Assembly: GCA_965232285.1 (NCBI GenBank) | Contig: CBDDPL010000004.1 | Coordinates: 744,001-808,000, forward strand | Length of the DNA stretch: 64,000 bases | Direction of reading: 5' to 3' | Source: Denitrobaculum sp965232285 | GTDB lineage: Bacteria > Pseudomonadota > Alphaproteobacteria > Kiloniellales > Kiloniellaceae | In this document: piece by piece, positions 35,296 through 42,639 of the stretch | Layout: each line of letters starts with the position of its first letter | Numbering within the stretch: position 1 is the stretch's first letter | Program-made: the position numbers and the translations under genes | The notes under the pieces: generated by a model | What the model saw: the letters and a program-made list of their open reading frames with translations, nothing else | The model's database searches: none | What the model was told of the DNA's origin: nothing

Positions 35296-35628
35296 CTACC
35301 AGCAGCCGTTGGCCCCGCAATCGACCTGGAAAGTGTCTTTGGGGCAGGAGCCTTCGCTGTCGTCGTAAGTGGCGCAGCCGGTTCCACCCGTCGACGAGTT
35401 CCAGTTCGTGCAGCAGGTCAGCGGATTGCTGCGGCCGCGCGCCTGAAACTGCGCGCCCTGAGGCACCAGCCGCCCGCGTTGCGGCGAGATGCTTTTCAGG
35501 ACGCGCTGCAGTTCCGGCGAAGCCCGATACTGCCGCGCCTCCTGGGCAGGCGCCGTTTTCCAGGGCGCCGCATGGGTGAGCAGAACGGCGAAGATCAGGC
35601 TCTTGGCCAGGGGAGTGACAGTGGTCAT
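35296..35628 (-). CDS. Small secreted Cys-rich protein, unrecognised
   Basis: A 110-residue protein with a Sec-type signal peptide (about 1-28, AKSLIFAVLLTHAAPW). The mature part has a basic stretch and then a C-terminal 40 residues with six Cys: CCTNWNSSTGGTGC, EGSC, VDCGANGCW. That tail is also rich in Ser, Thr and Gly. It could be a disulfide-stabilised secreted peptide or, given the YcaO-family gene nearby, a substrate of peptide modification. The ATG at 35628 has AAGGGAT upstream. Structured element 1 begins three bases beyond the stop. Confidence 0.6.
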   Translation of the reverse strand: MTTVTPLAKSLIFAVLLTHAAPWKTAPAQEARQYRASPELQRVLKSISPQRGRLVPQGAQFQARGRSNPLTCCTNWNSSTGGTGCATYDDSEGSCPKDTFQVDCGANGCW

Positions 35629-35655
35629 GGCTCTATCCCTTCTCAGGACTCTGCG

Positions 35656-36087
35656 TTAGCCCACCGCGACCCGGTCGCTGGCGGAGAGGCTGGCGGTACC
35701 GCGGCGTTCACGCCACTGGACCACCACGTTGGCGACCCGGAAGCAGTCACGGGCGCGACGGCGGATGGTCAGGCGGTTTTCGCCTTTCTTCAGGAAGTCC
35801 TTCGGGATGCGGTCCATCCAGAGGTTCCAGCCCTCTTCCGAGACCATGTCGAAAGACGGCAGGTGCTGGCCGTTGATCAGAATGCGGTGGGTGGTTTCTT
35901 CGCCGGCATCGGTACCGTCACCGACGTCCTCCGCCTGGATCAGGATATAGCCTTCCGAGGTGATGCCCTGGCCGCGCGGATGGGCGGCGGCCGGTTCTTC
36001 GTCGATGTAGAAGGTCCGGGTGGCTTCCTCGTTGGGCCGGCTGAATTCCTTGTCGAAGTTGAGCCAGACGAAATCCGAATTGAACAT
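35656..36087 (-). CDS. Unrecognised 143-residue protein
   Basis: A soluble protein without signal peptide. Hydrophobic and polar alternation suggests a beta-sandwich (SEGYILIQAEDVGDG, HRILINGQHLPSFD, NRLTIRRRARDCFRVANVVVQWRERR). The last 15 residues are Ser/Ala/Val. Ribosome site AGGAAAGGAAG precedes the ATG. It lies 27 bases upstream of the small secreted protein gene on the same strand, so the two are likely one operon. A carbohydrate- or ligand-binding fold is possible; I assign no function. Confidence 0.55.
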   Translation of the reverse strand: MFNSDFVWLNFDKEFSRPNEEATRTFYIDEEPAAAHPRGQGITSEGYILIQAEDVGDGTDAGEETTHRILINGQHLPSFDMVSEEGWNLWMDRIPKDFLKKGENRLTIRRRARDCFRVANVVVQWRERRGTASLSASDRVAVG

Positions 36088-36331
36088 GATGTCTTCCTTT
36101 CCTGATGCACGGCGCGCCGCGATCGCGGAACGCCTTTCGTTGAAGCGCCGCCGGAAGGTCTTTCCGCGGTGCGCAGGAAGCAGAGGAACATGCGGGCGTA
36201 GGCGCCAACGTCATGCCAGCGTCATTGCTGCGTTAGTGGGCCTATGTGCCGGCTGTCGCGGAGCGCGGGTCTTTGCTAGATTCAGGGTCCGGCCGGCGTT
36301 TCGATCTGCGATTTGGCGAAAGGAGCCAGCA

Positions 36332-36844
36332 ATGGAAAATCCCTTTACACTCCGTACCAAGAAAGCCATGGGCGTGTTCGGCAGACTGATCCGGGAATGG
36401 ACGCTGGATGCCGCGGCCCGACCGCCGCACAGCACTGACGAAGACCGGCGCTGTGTCATCTATGTCGAGGATTTCCGCAATGCCTTGAGCGCGGCGGGCC
36501 TGACCGAAGGGCGCCCGGGCGACCCGGGTGACGGCGACTTCTCGGTCCGCGATGGGGTCGAGGAGGTGGAATTAATCCTCCGCCAGCCGAACCGCTTCTC
36601 GGTCCTGCTGCCGGAAGCGGATGTCCTGCGGCAGCTTCAGGAACAGCAAGGACCGCTGCAGCTTCGTCTGGCGCGCCTCTATGCGGAGGTTTCGCCGGAT
36701 CAATTGAACCTGAAGGACAATCCCTTCCCGCCGGCCGACGAAAGCGACGAGGCGGCGACCTACGACCTGGAATTGGGCGACGATCCCTTTAGAACCTTTT
36801 TGGACCCCTACATGGCTGCCTATACCTGCAGCCAGTGCCTGTAG
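36332..36844 (+). CDS. Unrecognised 170-residue protein ending TCSQCL
   Basis: A hydrophilic protein with no signal peptide. The ATG at 36332 has AAGGAGCC upstream, and an earlier in-frame region (from 36020) overlaps a minus-strand gene and lacks coding character. Residues 20-125 are mixed alpha/beta with EVELILRQPNRFSVLLPEADVLRQLQEQ. The end is acidic (ADESDEAATYDLELGDDPFRTFLDP) and finishes in Ala-Ala-Tyr-Thr-Cys-Ser-Gln-Cys-Leu. A tail of Thr, Ser and Cys behind a long acidic leader is what YcaO cyclodehydratases act on, and a YcaO gene is 2 kb away; that link is a hypothesis. It converges with the regulator gene seven bases away. Confidence 0.5.
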   Translation: MENPFTLRTKKAMGVFGRLIREWTLDAAARPPHSTDEDRRCVIYVEDFRNALSAAGLTEGRPGDPGDGDFSVRDGVEEVELILRQPNRFSVLLPEADVLRQLQEQQGPLQLRLARLYAEVSPDQLNLKDNPFPPADESDEAATYDLELGDDPFRTFLDPYMAAYTCSQCL

Positions 36845-36851
36845 CTTTATT

Positions 36852-38873
36852 TTAGACTCTTGAAGAAGCTGCGGCTTTCGCGGCGAGCGTCGCGCCGTCG
36901 GTGAGGCGTTCCTGCGAGTCGCGCATACGGATCGGGAAGCAGGAGAGAAACCAGGCCAGAATCCGGTCGCTCGTCGCTGCTTCCTTTCCCGCCCAATGGG
37001 CCCGCGCCGCTGCCTCGAATTCCTGCCAGGAGTCGTGGGCGGCGGTGTGCTCGCCCAGGTGCCAGAGCGCGGCTGCCTTCCAGCCCAGGATATTGATGAT
37101 GCCATCGCCGGCGTTCTCGGCTGCGGCGACGCAGCCCTCGTCGTCGCCCGAAAGAAAATGAATGCAGGCGTGGTAGCCCCACTCGGACATCCGGGTGGTC
37201 CAGCCTTCGCTGAGAAAGCGCGACGCCAGCCGGTTTGCCAGCAGGGTCTCGCCGCCGAAAGCCGCCCCCAGCGCCGAGGAGATCACCGTCCAGGGGTCGT
37301 TTTCATTGCATTGCCGGGCCATGGCGAAGCTGGCCTCGGCGTGGGCGTACTGGCCGAGCAGGAGGCAGGCCCAGGCCCGGCAAAGGTGTGCGCGGCTGTC
37401 AGTCGGGTCGAGTACGATGGAGCGGTTGGCGAGCTGTTTGCTCTCCAGCAGCAGGTCGCGCCGGCGCAGCAGGCCCGGATGTACCAGATGGCGGATGTTG
37501 TGGACTTGGGAGAGGCTGCTGTAGGCCATGGAGAAGCTCGGGTCGAGATCGCCCGCCTTGCGCAGGCAGGCGGCGGCCCGGTCCCAGTCTTCGGCGCGGA
37601 AGCGATTGAGGAGGGTTTGGGCGAGGAGCCAGTTGTCCACCGCCCCCTGCACGCTGGAGATATTCCTCAGTTCCGACAGCCGTGCCCGGGAGAGATTGAG
37701 GCTGCAGGCCGCGGCCATCCGGCCGGCCAGGTCCGCCTGATGATCCCACCAGTTCTGCGCGACCTGCCCGAAATGGTCGCTCCAGATCACCAGCCCGTCC
37801 GCTGTGCGGGTGAGGGTCGCGGTCAGGGCGAGTTCATCGCGCGCCTGGGCCATGGTGAGCTGCAGGCGGTATGCGCCGTCGCTCTCCCGGACCGCGGCGT
37901 CGATGACGTCGAATTCCCGGAAGCTGACCATGCGCGAGATCAGGCCGGTGCGGAAGAGTTCGGCGATCACCCGCGTCTCACTCTCCGGGCCGGAAGTCGA
38001 ACCTGGAGCGGTCGAAATCGGCAGGACGCTGACCTGCAGTTTTCTGCCCGACAAGCTCGGAGCTGCTGTCTCGGTCCCTGCCGCCCGATCCGCTGCCCTG
38101 CGGTCCGAGACCCGGCGCTCGCCTGATGGCGGGGCAGGGGCGGGACTGCCGGATTTGACCTCGACGATGAGGGCCTGGGTCTGCGCCGCCGGCTCCATCC
38201 CATAGACTTCGTCCAGATGGTTCCAAAGCGCCGTGTAGATTCCCAGCGCGCGTCCGGTATCGCCGCGGCTGCTGTAGAGGCGGATCAGGTGCCGGCTCGC
38301 GTACTCGTCTGAAGGATCGAGGCTGAGCAGGGCACGTGCGGCCCGCTCGGAAGGGCCGCCGGACCCATCCTCCATGATCTGCTCGAGCTTGCTGCGCAGG
38401 CGGTTCTCGAATTCCCGGCGCCGGAGATGCAGCCAGCTCGAGTAGAGTTCCCCCTGTTCCGGGACGCCGGCAAGAAGCGAGCGGTGGATACGCTCCCGCG
38501 CGACGAGCAGCTCCGGCACCTGGTCAGTCTCGAGGGCCTCGAAGATCTCGTCGACGTCGGTTTGGAGGCTGTCGCCGCGCAGCGACAGGCTGGTGCGATC
38601 CGCGTCCAGGCCGGCCCACTGATGACCAAGATCGCTGCGCAGTCCGTAGAGCAGTTGCCGCAGGTTCCGCCGGGCCCGGTAGTCGTCGGACTCTTCCCAT
38701 ATCATGGCGGCCAGCTTGGCGCGGCTCTCGCGCAGGCCGGGTGCCAGCGCCAGATAACCGAGCACCAGCCGTGCCGGAGCCGAAGAAATGACAAGCTGCT
38801 GCCCTGCCAGCTCTGCGTTGAGGCCGTCGATCAGTTGAAGTCTGAGACGATTGGGCATGACCTCCTCAATCAT
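36852..38873 (-). CDS. BTAD/SARP-type regulator with TolB-like and TPR regions
   Basis: A 673-residue transcription regulator. Residues 8-95 are an OmpR-like winged helix of SARP type (LVLGYLALAPGLRESRAKLAAMIWEESDDYRARRNLRQLLYGLRSDLG). The bacterial transcriptional activation (BTAD) domain follows (about 100-245). Residues 275-390 resemble the TolB-N/adenylate-cyclase-associated module (VLPISTAPG, then TATLTRTADGLVIWSDHFGQ). From about 420 there are TPR-like helices. No membrane segment is seen. It begins seven bases after the YcaO stop, so it is in the same operon and probably its activator. Confidence 0.75.
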   Translation of the reverse strand: MIEEVMPNRLRLQLIDGLNAELAGQQLVISSAPARLVLGYLALAPGLRESRAKLAAMIWEESDDYRARRNLRQLLYGLRSDLGHQWAGLDADRTSLSLRGDSLQTDVDEIFEALETDQVPELLVARERIHRSLLAGVPEQGELYSSWLHLRRREFENRLRSKLEQIMEDGSGGPSERAARALLSLDPSDEYASRHLIRLYSSRGDTGRALGIYTALWNHLDEVYGMEPAAQTQALIVEVKSGSPAPAPPSGERRVSDRRAADRAAGTETAAPSLSGRKLQVSVLPISTAPGSTSGPESETRVIAELFRTGLISRMVSFREFDVIDAAVRESDGAYRLQLTMAQARDELALTATLTRTADGLVIWSDHFGQVAQNWWDHQADLAGRMAAACSLNLSRARLSELRNISSVQGAVDNWLLAQTLLNRFRAEDWDRAAACLRKAGDLDPSFSMAYSSLSQVHNIRHLVHPGLLRRRDLLLESKQLANRSIVLDPTDSRAHLCRAWACLLLGQYAHAEASFAMARQCNENDPWTVISSALGAAFGGETLLANRLASRFLSEGWTTRMSEWGYHACIHFLSGDDEGCVAAAENAGDGIINILGWKAAALWHLGEHTAAHDSWQEFEAAARAHWAGKEAATSDRILAWFLSCFPIRMRDSQERLTDGATLAAKAAASSRV

Positions 38874-38880
38874 CTGTCTC

Positions 38881-40011
38881 TCAGTATAGCGCCCACTTCT
38901 GCCAGGCGCGGATTCCGGCCTGCTCCCGTGGCGTTGTAGGCTTGGTGCCGCCGCCCGGGCGCGCCGGTATCGGGAGCACCGGTATCGGGAGCACCGGTAT
39001 CGGGAGCCGGGGCGAGAGGACCTTGACCACCCAGTGACTGTCGTCCGGACGCTGGAGATCCACGGCGTAGAGTTCGATGCCGAAGCGCGCGAGCTGTGCG
39101 GCGATGGAGTCCGCGTGATCCAGACCTTCGGGCCGTTCAGCGGCTCTCGTGCCGGAGACCGGCGTAAGAAGCGCCCGGCAATCTGTTCTTCTCAAACGGG
39201 AAGCACGCGCAAGCACAAGCCTTTCCTTTCGGGCCAGTTTCACGCCGTGTCGCCGCCGATAGTCTATCACGTCCAGCCCGAACTCCATTTGAAAAAGCTC
39301 TTTCAGGGCTTTGTAAAGCGCCTCCCGTTCGTCGGTGCCGCAGGCCGTCCCGAAGCATAGTTCGCGACCGTTCTCGCCGCAGGACCAGGCGACGAAGACC
39401 GGCAGGCCAAAGCTGGGTGTGATATCCAGCAGGCCGGTTTTTCGCGGCACCTTGCGGCGCCAGCGTTTTTGCAAGCCGGCGAAGTAGTCGCTTGCGGCGG
39501 GAGAAGGGGCGACGGCTGGTAATTGCCCCGCCCACCACTGCAGGCTGGCGTAGCGTTCCACCGCTTCGAGGATGGCATTCCGCAAGGCTGATTCCGGATT
39601 GCTTCCTGCCGCGATACCCTGGGCGATCGAGAGGGGACTGGGCCGTTCGAAGAGCGGTGCCGCGGGCAGGAGGCAGTCCCTGCCGTTCTGCAGATTACGC
39701 AGCTTTACCATTTCCGCCGGCTTAAGTGGATCGACCCCCAGGCGCGCGCCGGCCCAGGCGGGGAAGAAGATCCGGTCCCAGGTCGTCCCGTTATCCTGCA
39801 TCATCTCGGCGGGGATCCCGCAGAATGTCTCCAGCGGCCCCAAAACCTGCGCTTTGCCCTCCGCGAGCTCAGCGTCCCGGCGCCGCTCGGCTTCATAGAC
39901 CGATTCGCCGAGACCGGTTCCGCTCAGATCCTGTCCGCGAAAATGGATTGTGCTTGCTGCGCAATAGAGACTGGGGACCTGCGGCAGTTCGGCTGAGAAC
40001 ACGTATGACAC
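38881..40011 (-). CDS. YcaO-family ATP-dependent peptide cyclodehydratase-like protein
   Basis: A 376-residue YcaO domain protein. Three repeated ATP/Mg-binding helices are present: GTGLGESVYEAERRRDAELAEG (residues about 31-52), GSNPESALRNAILEAVERYA (about 135-154, with the Glu-x2-Glu-Arg triad) and GTACGTDEREALYKALKELFQ (about 219-239). The first is degenerate. YcaO proteins activate peptide amides with ATP to make azolines, thioamides or amidines. The C-terminal region carries Pro-Ile-Pro-Val-Leu repeated, recalling the PxPxP tail of azoline-forming members, but 40 residues from the end. It starts with GTG. No E1-like or TfuA partner is seen in this window. Confidence 0.8.
   Translation of the reverse strand: MSYVFSAELPQVPSLYCAASTIHFRGQDLSGTGLGESVYEAERRRDAELAEGKAQVLGPLETFCGIPAEMMQDNGTTWDRIFFPAWAGARLGVDPLKPAEMVKLRNLQNGRDCLLPAAPLFERPSPLSIAQGIAAGSNPESALRNAILEAVERYASLQWWAGQLPAVAPSPAASDYFAGLQKRWRRKVPRKTGLLDITPSFGLPVFVAWSCGENGRELCFGTACGTDEREALYKALKELFQMEFGLDVIDYRRRHGVKLARKERLVLARASRLRRTDCRALLTPVSGTRAAERPEGLDHADSIAAQLARFGIELYAVDLQRPDDSHWVVKVLSPRLPIPVLPIPVLPIPARPGGGTKPTTPREQAGIRAWQKWALY
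38964..39008 (-). repeat. 15-base tandem repeat inside the YcaO gene, 3 copies
   Basis: The unit CCGGTATCGGGAGCA occurs three times (38964, 38979, 38994; the third differs in its last base). In the protein it reads as Pro-Ile-Pro-Val-Leu units. It keeps the frame, so copy number could vary between strains without breaking the protein. Confidence 0.9.
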
Positions 40012-40068
40012 CCGGCTGCAGTGATGGAGAATTGTCGGCAGAGAGCTTCCGGCGAGTTACCGGACGAG

Positions 40069-40485
40069 CTAGCCGACGCGGCGGCAGAAGTGACGGCCCT
40101 GCCACTGCGGTGGCTGGTGCGGATTGATGATCATCCAGAGGCCGCCGTTCACGGGCAGGAAGCGCACGCGGAAACGTTCCGACTGATGCATGTTGGTGAA
40201 GTCGGCGTATTCGCCCTGGCCCTTGAAGGTGTAATAGGCCGAGGGACTGCGGACATCGCCCGCCGTATAGACCGTATAGTCGCCGGTGGGGATCACGCCG
40301 GTGATGGCCGGGTTCGCGCCCGGACCGGTCACAATGCCCGAGGAAGAAACGTATTCCACCACGACCCGCATCTGGGCATTGACGCCGTTCAGGTCGCAGA
40401 TGAACGCCATTTGCTGAGCGGCGCGGGTCTCGCCGCCGGTCCCGAGCAACAGGACAGCCGCGAGCAGCGCGAGACGGAGCTGCAT
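40069..40485 (-). CDS. Small secreted protein, first gene of the YcaO operon
   Basis: A 138-residue protein with a Sec signal peptide (MQLRLALLAAVLLLGTGGETRAA). The mature part is beta-rich and Gly/Tyr-containing (GVIPTGDYTVYTAGD, AYYTFKGQGEYADFTN, RFRVRFLPVNGGLWMII) with two Cys (residues 30 and about 134) that could pair. No family is recognised; it looks like a small beta-barrel or lectin-like secreted protein. It precedes the YcaO gene by 57 bases on the same strand. Confidence 0.6.
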   Translation of the reverse strand: MQLRLALLAAVLLLGTGGETRAAQQMAFICDLNGVNAQMRVVVEYVSSSGIVTGPGANPAITGVIPTGDYTVYTAGDVRSPSAYYTFKGQGEYADFTNMHQSERFRVRFLPVNGGLWMIINPHQPPQWQGRHFCRRVG

Positions 40486-40556
40486 GATACCGTTCCTTCC
40501 TGTTTGAACCGCCGTTAGCTGCTGTTCCGCGATGCGGCTTTGGCGTCAGAAAGTCT

Positions 40557-40583
40557 GTTCGAAATATTTATAAGTATACGAAC
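40557..40583. promoter_or_regulatory. AT-rich promoter region with inverted repeat GTTCG/CGAAC
   Basis: GTTCG (40557-40561) and CGAAC (40579-40583) flank 17 AT-rich bases upstream of the YcaO operon start at 40485. It is a plausible promoter/operator for the BTAD regulator; the assignment is weak. Confidence 0.3.
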
Positions 40584-40604
40584 ATAATATCATGCGAGAG
40601 AGAT

Positions 40605-40658
40605 CGAGGCCAGCGTTATTTCGAACAGTGGCCGCGGCCGCCGAACCCGCTGGCCTCG
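40605..40658. repeat. 11-bp inverted repeat downstream of the SDR gene
   Basis: CGAGGCCAGCG (40605-40615) and its exact complement (40648-40658) lie four bases after the SDR stop codon. The hairpin lacks a U-tract on the minus strand, so it may be a rho-dependent or weak terminator. Confidence 0.5.
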
Positions 40659-40661
40659 CGG

Positions 40662-41426
40662 TTAGTCGATCAGGCCGACCTGGCGGCGTCCTTCCTCCGT
40701 CTTGATGGAGAAGTCGGTGCCGGCAAACTCGGCGGCTTCGGCGGTGCAGAGCCAGGCCACGGCCCGGGCCGGCCAGTCCGTGGAAATGTGCACCGAGGGA
40801 TCGAGCTGGCTGACCGGATTGATGCCGGAGGCCTTGATCGAGACCTGCATATCGGTGGCCACCGTGCCGGGGCTGAGGCCCACGACCCGGATGCCCTGGT
40901 CCCGGTACTCCTTGTCGGCGCAGCGGGTCAGCGAGAGGACGGCGGCCTTGGTGGAGCAGTAGTGGCTCCAGCCTTCCAGCGCGCCGGTGGCGGCGCCGGA
41001 GCTGATATTGACGATTACGCCGCCGCCCTGTTCCAGCATGACCGGGATCGCGGCGCGCAGTCCGTGATAGACGCCCTTGTAGTTGATATCCACGACCTGG
41101 TCCCACTGCGCCGGGTCGGATTCGGCGAGGCGCGCGATAGGGTCGATCACGCCAGCGTTGTTGACCAGGATGTCGAGCCGGCCGAAACGCGCCCGGCAGG
41201 CTTCGACGCAGCGTGACACCTCGTCGTAGCGGGTCACGTCGCAGGTCACGGCCTCGGCCTTGCCGCCGGCAGCCTGGATCTCTACGGCGACGCTTTCAAT
41301 CTCGGTTTTCGTGCGTGCCGCCAGCACGACCGAAACGCCCTGCTTTGCGAGTTCGCGCGCGGTCGCCGCGCCGATACCCCGGCTGGCACCAGTGACGATG
41401 GCGGCCTTTCCGGTGAGTTCTGACAT
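40662..41426 (-). CDS. Short-chain dehydrogenase/reductase
   Basis: NAD(P)-dependent oxidoreductase, 254 residues. The cofactor motif is TGASRGIG at residues 13-20; NNAG is present (LDILVNNAGV), and the catalytic Ser and Tyr-x3-Lys are in ISSGAATGALEGWSHYCSTKA. The C-terminal part has the usual SPGTVATDMQ. The substrate is not known. It lies downstream of a membrane protein gene on the same strand, 19 bases away, and may share its transcript. Confidence 0.92.
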   Translation of the reverse strand: MSELTGKAAIVTGASRGIGAATARELAKQGVSVVLAARTKTEIESVAVEIQAAGGKAEAVTCDVTRYDEVSRCVEACRARFGRLDILVNNAGVIDPIARLAESDPAQWDQVVDINYKGVYHGLRAAIPVMLEQGGGVIVNISSGAATGALEGWSHYCSTKAAVLSLTRCADKEYRDQGIRVVGLSPGTVATDMQVSIKASGINPVSQLDPSVHISTDWPARAVAWLCTAEAAEFAGTDFSIKTEEGRRQVGLID

Positions 41427-41445
41427 TGGGTTCTCCTTCTAAGTT

Positions 41446-41868
41446 TTACGCGCCGAAGCGCACGACCAGCTTGTTGTCCTGCTCCCGCAGCAGGAAGAGG
41501 ACGACGCAGGCGGCCAGCACGGGGACGGAGGCTGCGAAGAGGTGATTGGTCTGCCCGCCATAGGGGTCCAGGATCTGGGGCAGGGACACGACCAGCGTGA
41601 TGGCGTTCATCAGGACCATCAGGCCGTAAGTCGTGGTGCGGAACAGGCCGAGGGCAAAGGCGATAACGAGGGCCGTCTGGACGACGCCGATGGCGTAGAC
41701 CGTGCCGATGTCGAAGGACAGGCCGTAAAAATACTGAAAGATCTTCACGTATCCCTCCGGCTTGACGAGCTTTTCGACCGACCAGACCAGCATGAAGACG
41801 GCGATGCTCAGGCGAAGCAGGGGGAGGCTGGCCGCCGTGCCGGCGGTCGGAGTCAAGACTTTGAACAT
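41446..41868 (-). CDS. Small four-helix membrane protein (DoxX-like)
   Basis: A 140-residue inner-membrane protein with four helices (LPLLRLSIAVFMLVWSVEKL, VYAIGVVQTALVIAFALGLF, YGLMVLMNAITLVVSLPQI, LFAASVPVLAACVVLFLL). The layout and the Lys-Pro loop after the first helix recall DoxX-like proteins. The start at 41868 is the ATG closest to the first helix. It and the SDR are probably co-transcribed. Function unknown. Confidence 0.7.
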   Translation of the reverse strand: MFKVLTPTAGTAASLPLLRLSIAVFMLVWSVEKLVKPEGYVKIFQYFYGLSFDIGTVYAIGVVQTALVIAFALGLFRTTTYGLMVLMNAITLVVSLPQILDPYGGQTNHLFAASVPVLAACVVLFLLREQDNKLVVRFGA

Positions 41869-42088
41869 GCAGCAACTCTTTGAAAGGGGTTGAAGGCGCA
41901 CAGCATATGGCGTCGGCCATGGCGGATAAACAGCAGGGCTCACACGAATTTCATGCAGTTTGCGCAGGAGTGAGATTACAGCGCAATGCGCCTTTGTTGA
42001 ATCATGGTGACTCAGAATTTGTGTTTGAGATCAGTCTGTTGCTGATTGAAAGGTGAAGATTCTTGAGGCTGATTAAACGCATCTTGAT

Positions 42089-42356
42089 CTAGAGCATATT
42101 CCGACCACAGGGGATCATTTGACCGGGGAGATTTTCCGTTCTGACAAGGCGCGGTTCGCAATGCGATGCGGCGCATCGGATAAGAGCCGCAACGTTGTCA
42201 GAGCGGAAAAGAACCCGGCCTCCGGTGGTGTTTGAAGACTCATCGGCCGCGTTGCGATGCTTGCCCGATGCGCTGCATCGCGCTGCGCAACGCGCCTTGT
42301 CGAATGAGCCTTCAAACACCATCAAATTGATCCCCTGTGGTCGGAAAATGCTCTAG
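42089..42356. mobile_element. MITE-like repeat element 2, 268 bases
   Basis: Terminal inverted repeats of 29 bases with one mismatch (42089-42117 and 42328-42356; ends CTAGAGCAT) enclose two hairpins: 42132-42147 with 42195-42210 (15 of 16, the mismatch a G-T) and 42227-42243 with 42304-42320 (16 of 17). Inside are GATGC/GCATC motifs, also found in element 1. There is no coding capacity. It lies between the SDR/membrane pair and the NsrR-controlled operon, 15 bases before the first operator palindrome. It is likely a non-autonomous element or a structured intergenic repeat. Confidence 0.78.
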
Positions 42357-42371
42357 CTGTTGCAAAGGAAG

Positions 42372-42418
42372 CCGTTTCGCTTTAATAGGTATATAAAATA
42401 CCTATTAAAGCGAAACGG
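42372..42418. promoter_or_regulatory. NsrR operator 1 within a 21-bp perfect inverted repeat
   Basis: The core at 42384-42406 has two 11-base half sites (AATAGGTATAT and AAATACCTATT) around one base, the 11-1-11 layout of known NsrR sites. Complementarity continues to 21 bases per arm with a five-base spacer. It ends ten bases before the ATG of the first operon gene. Confidence 0.75.
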
Positions 42419-42428
42419 AGATCGGATC

Positions 42429-42593
42429 ATGGACGCCTTCCACTGGCTCATTAACGGCTTCCTTATGCCCGGTGATCTCGTCATCAGGCGCATTGGAATA
42501 ACGATTGAAGAGGATGGCGGCATTCTGCGCTCCTTCATCAACATGTGCTTTTGGGGCTTTGTCACCGTGCTCATCGTTTTCGCGGTGCTTTGA
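42429..42593 (+). CDS. 54-residue single-helix membrane protein
   Basis: A very small protein: residues 1-36 are amphipathic (MDAFHWLINGFLMPGDLVIRRIGITIEEDGG) and 37-54 form one transmembrane helix (FINMCFWGFVTVLIVFAVL). The ATG at 42429 has GGAG eight bases upstream. It is first in the operon with cytochrome c, 46 bases before that gene, and directly under the NsrR-type operator. It could be a small subunit or assembly factor of the nitric oxide reductase; that is inference. Confidence 0.6.
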   Translation: MDAFHWLINGFLMPGDLVIRRIGITIEEDGGILRSFINMCFWGFVTVLIVFAVL

Positions 42594-42639
42594 GGTCCCG
42601 TATGCGGGAAACAATCTTGGTTCAGGAGAAGTTTGAGTG

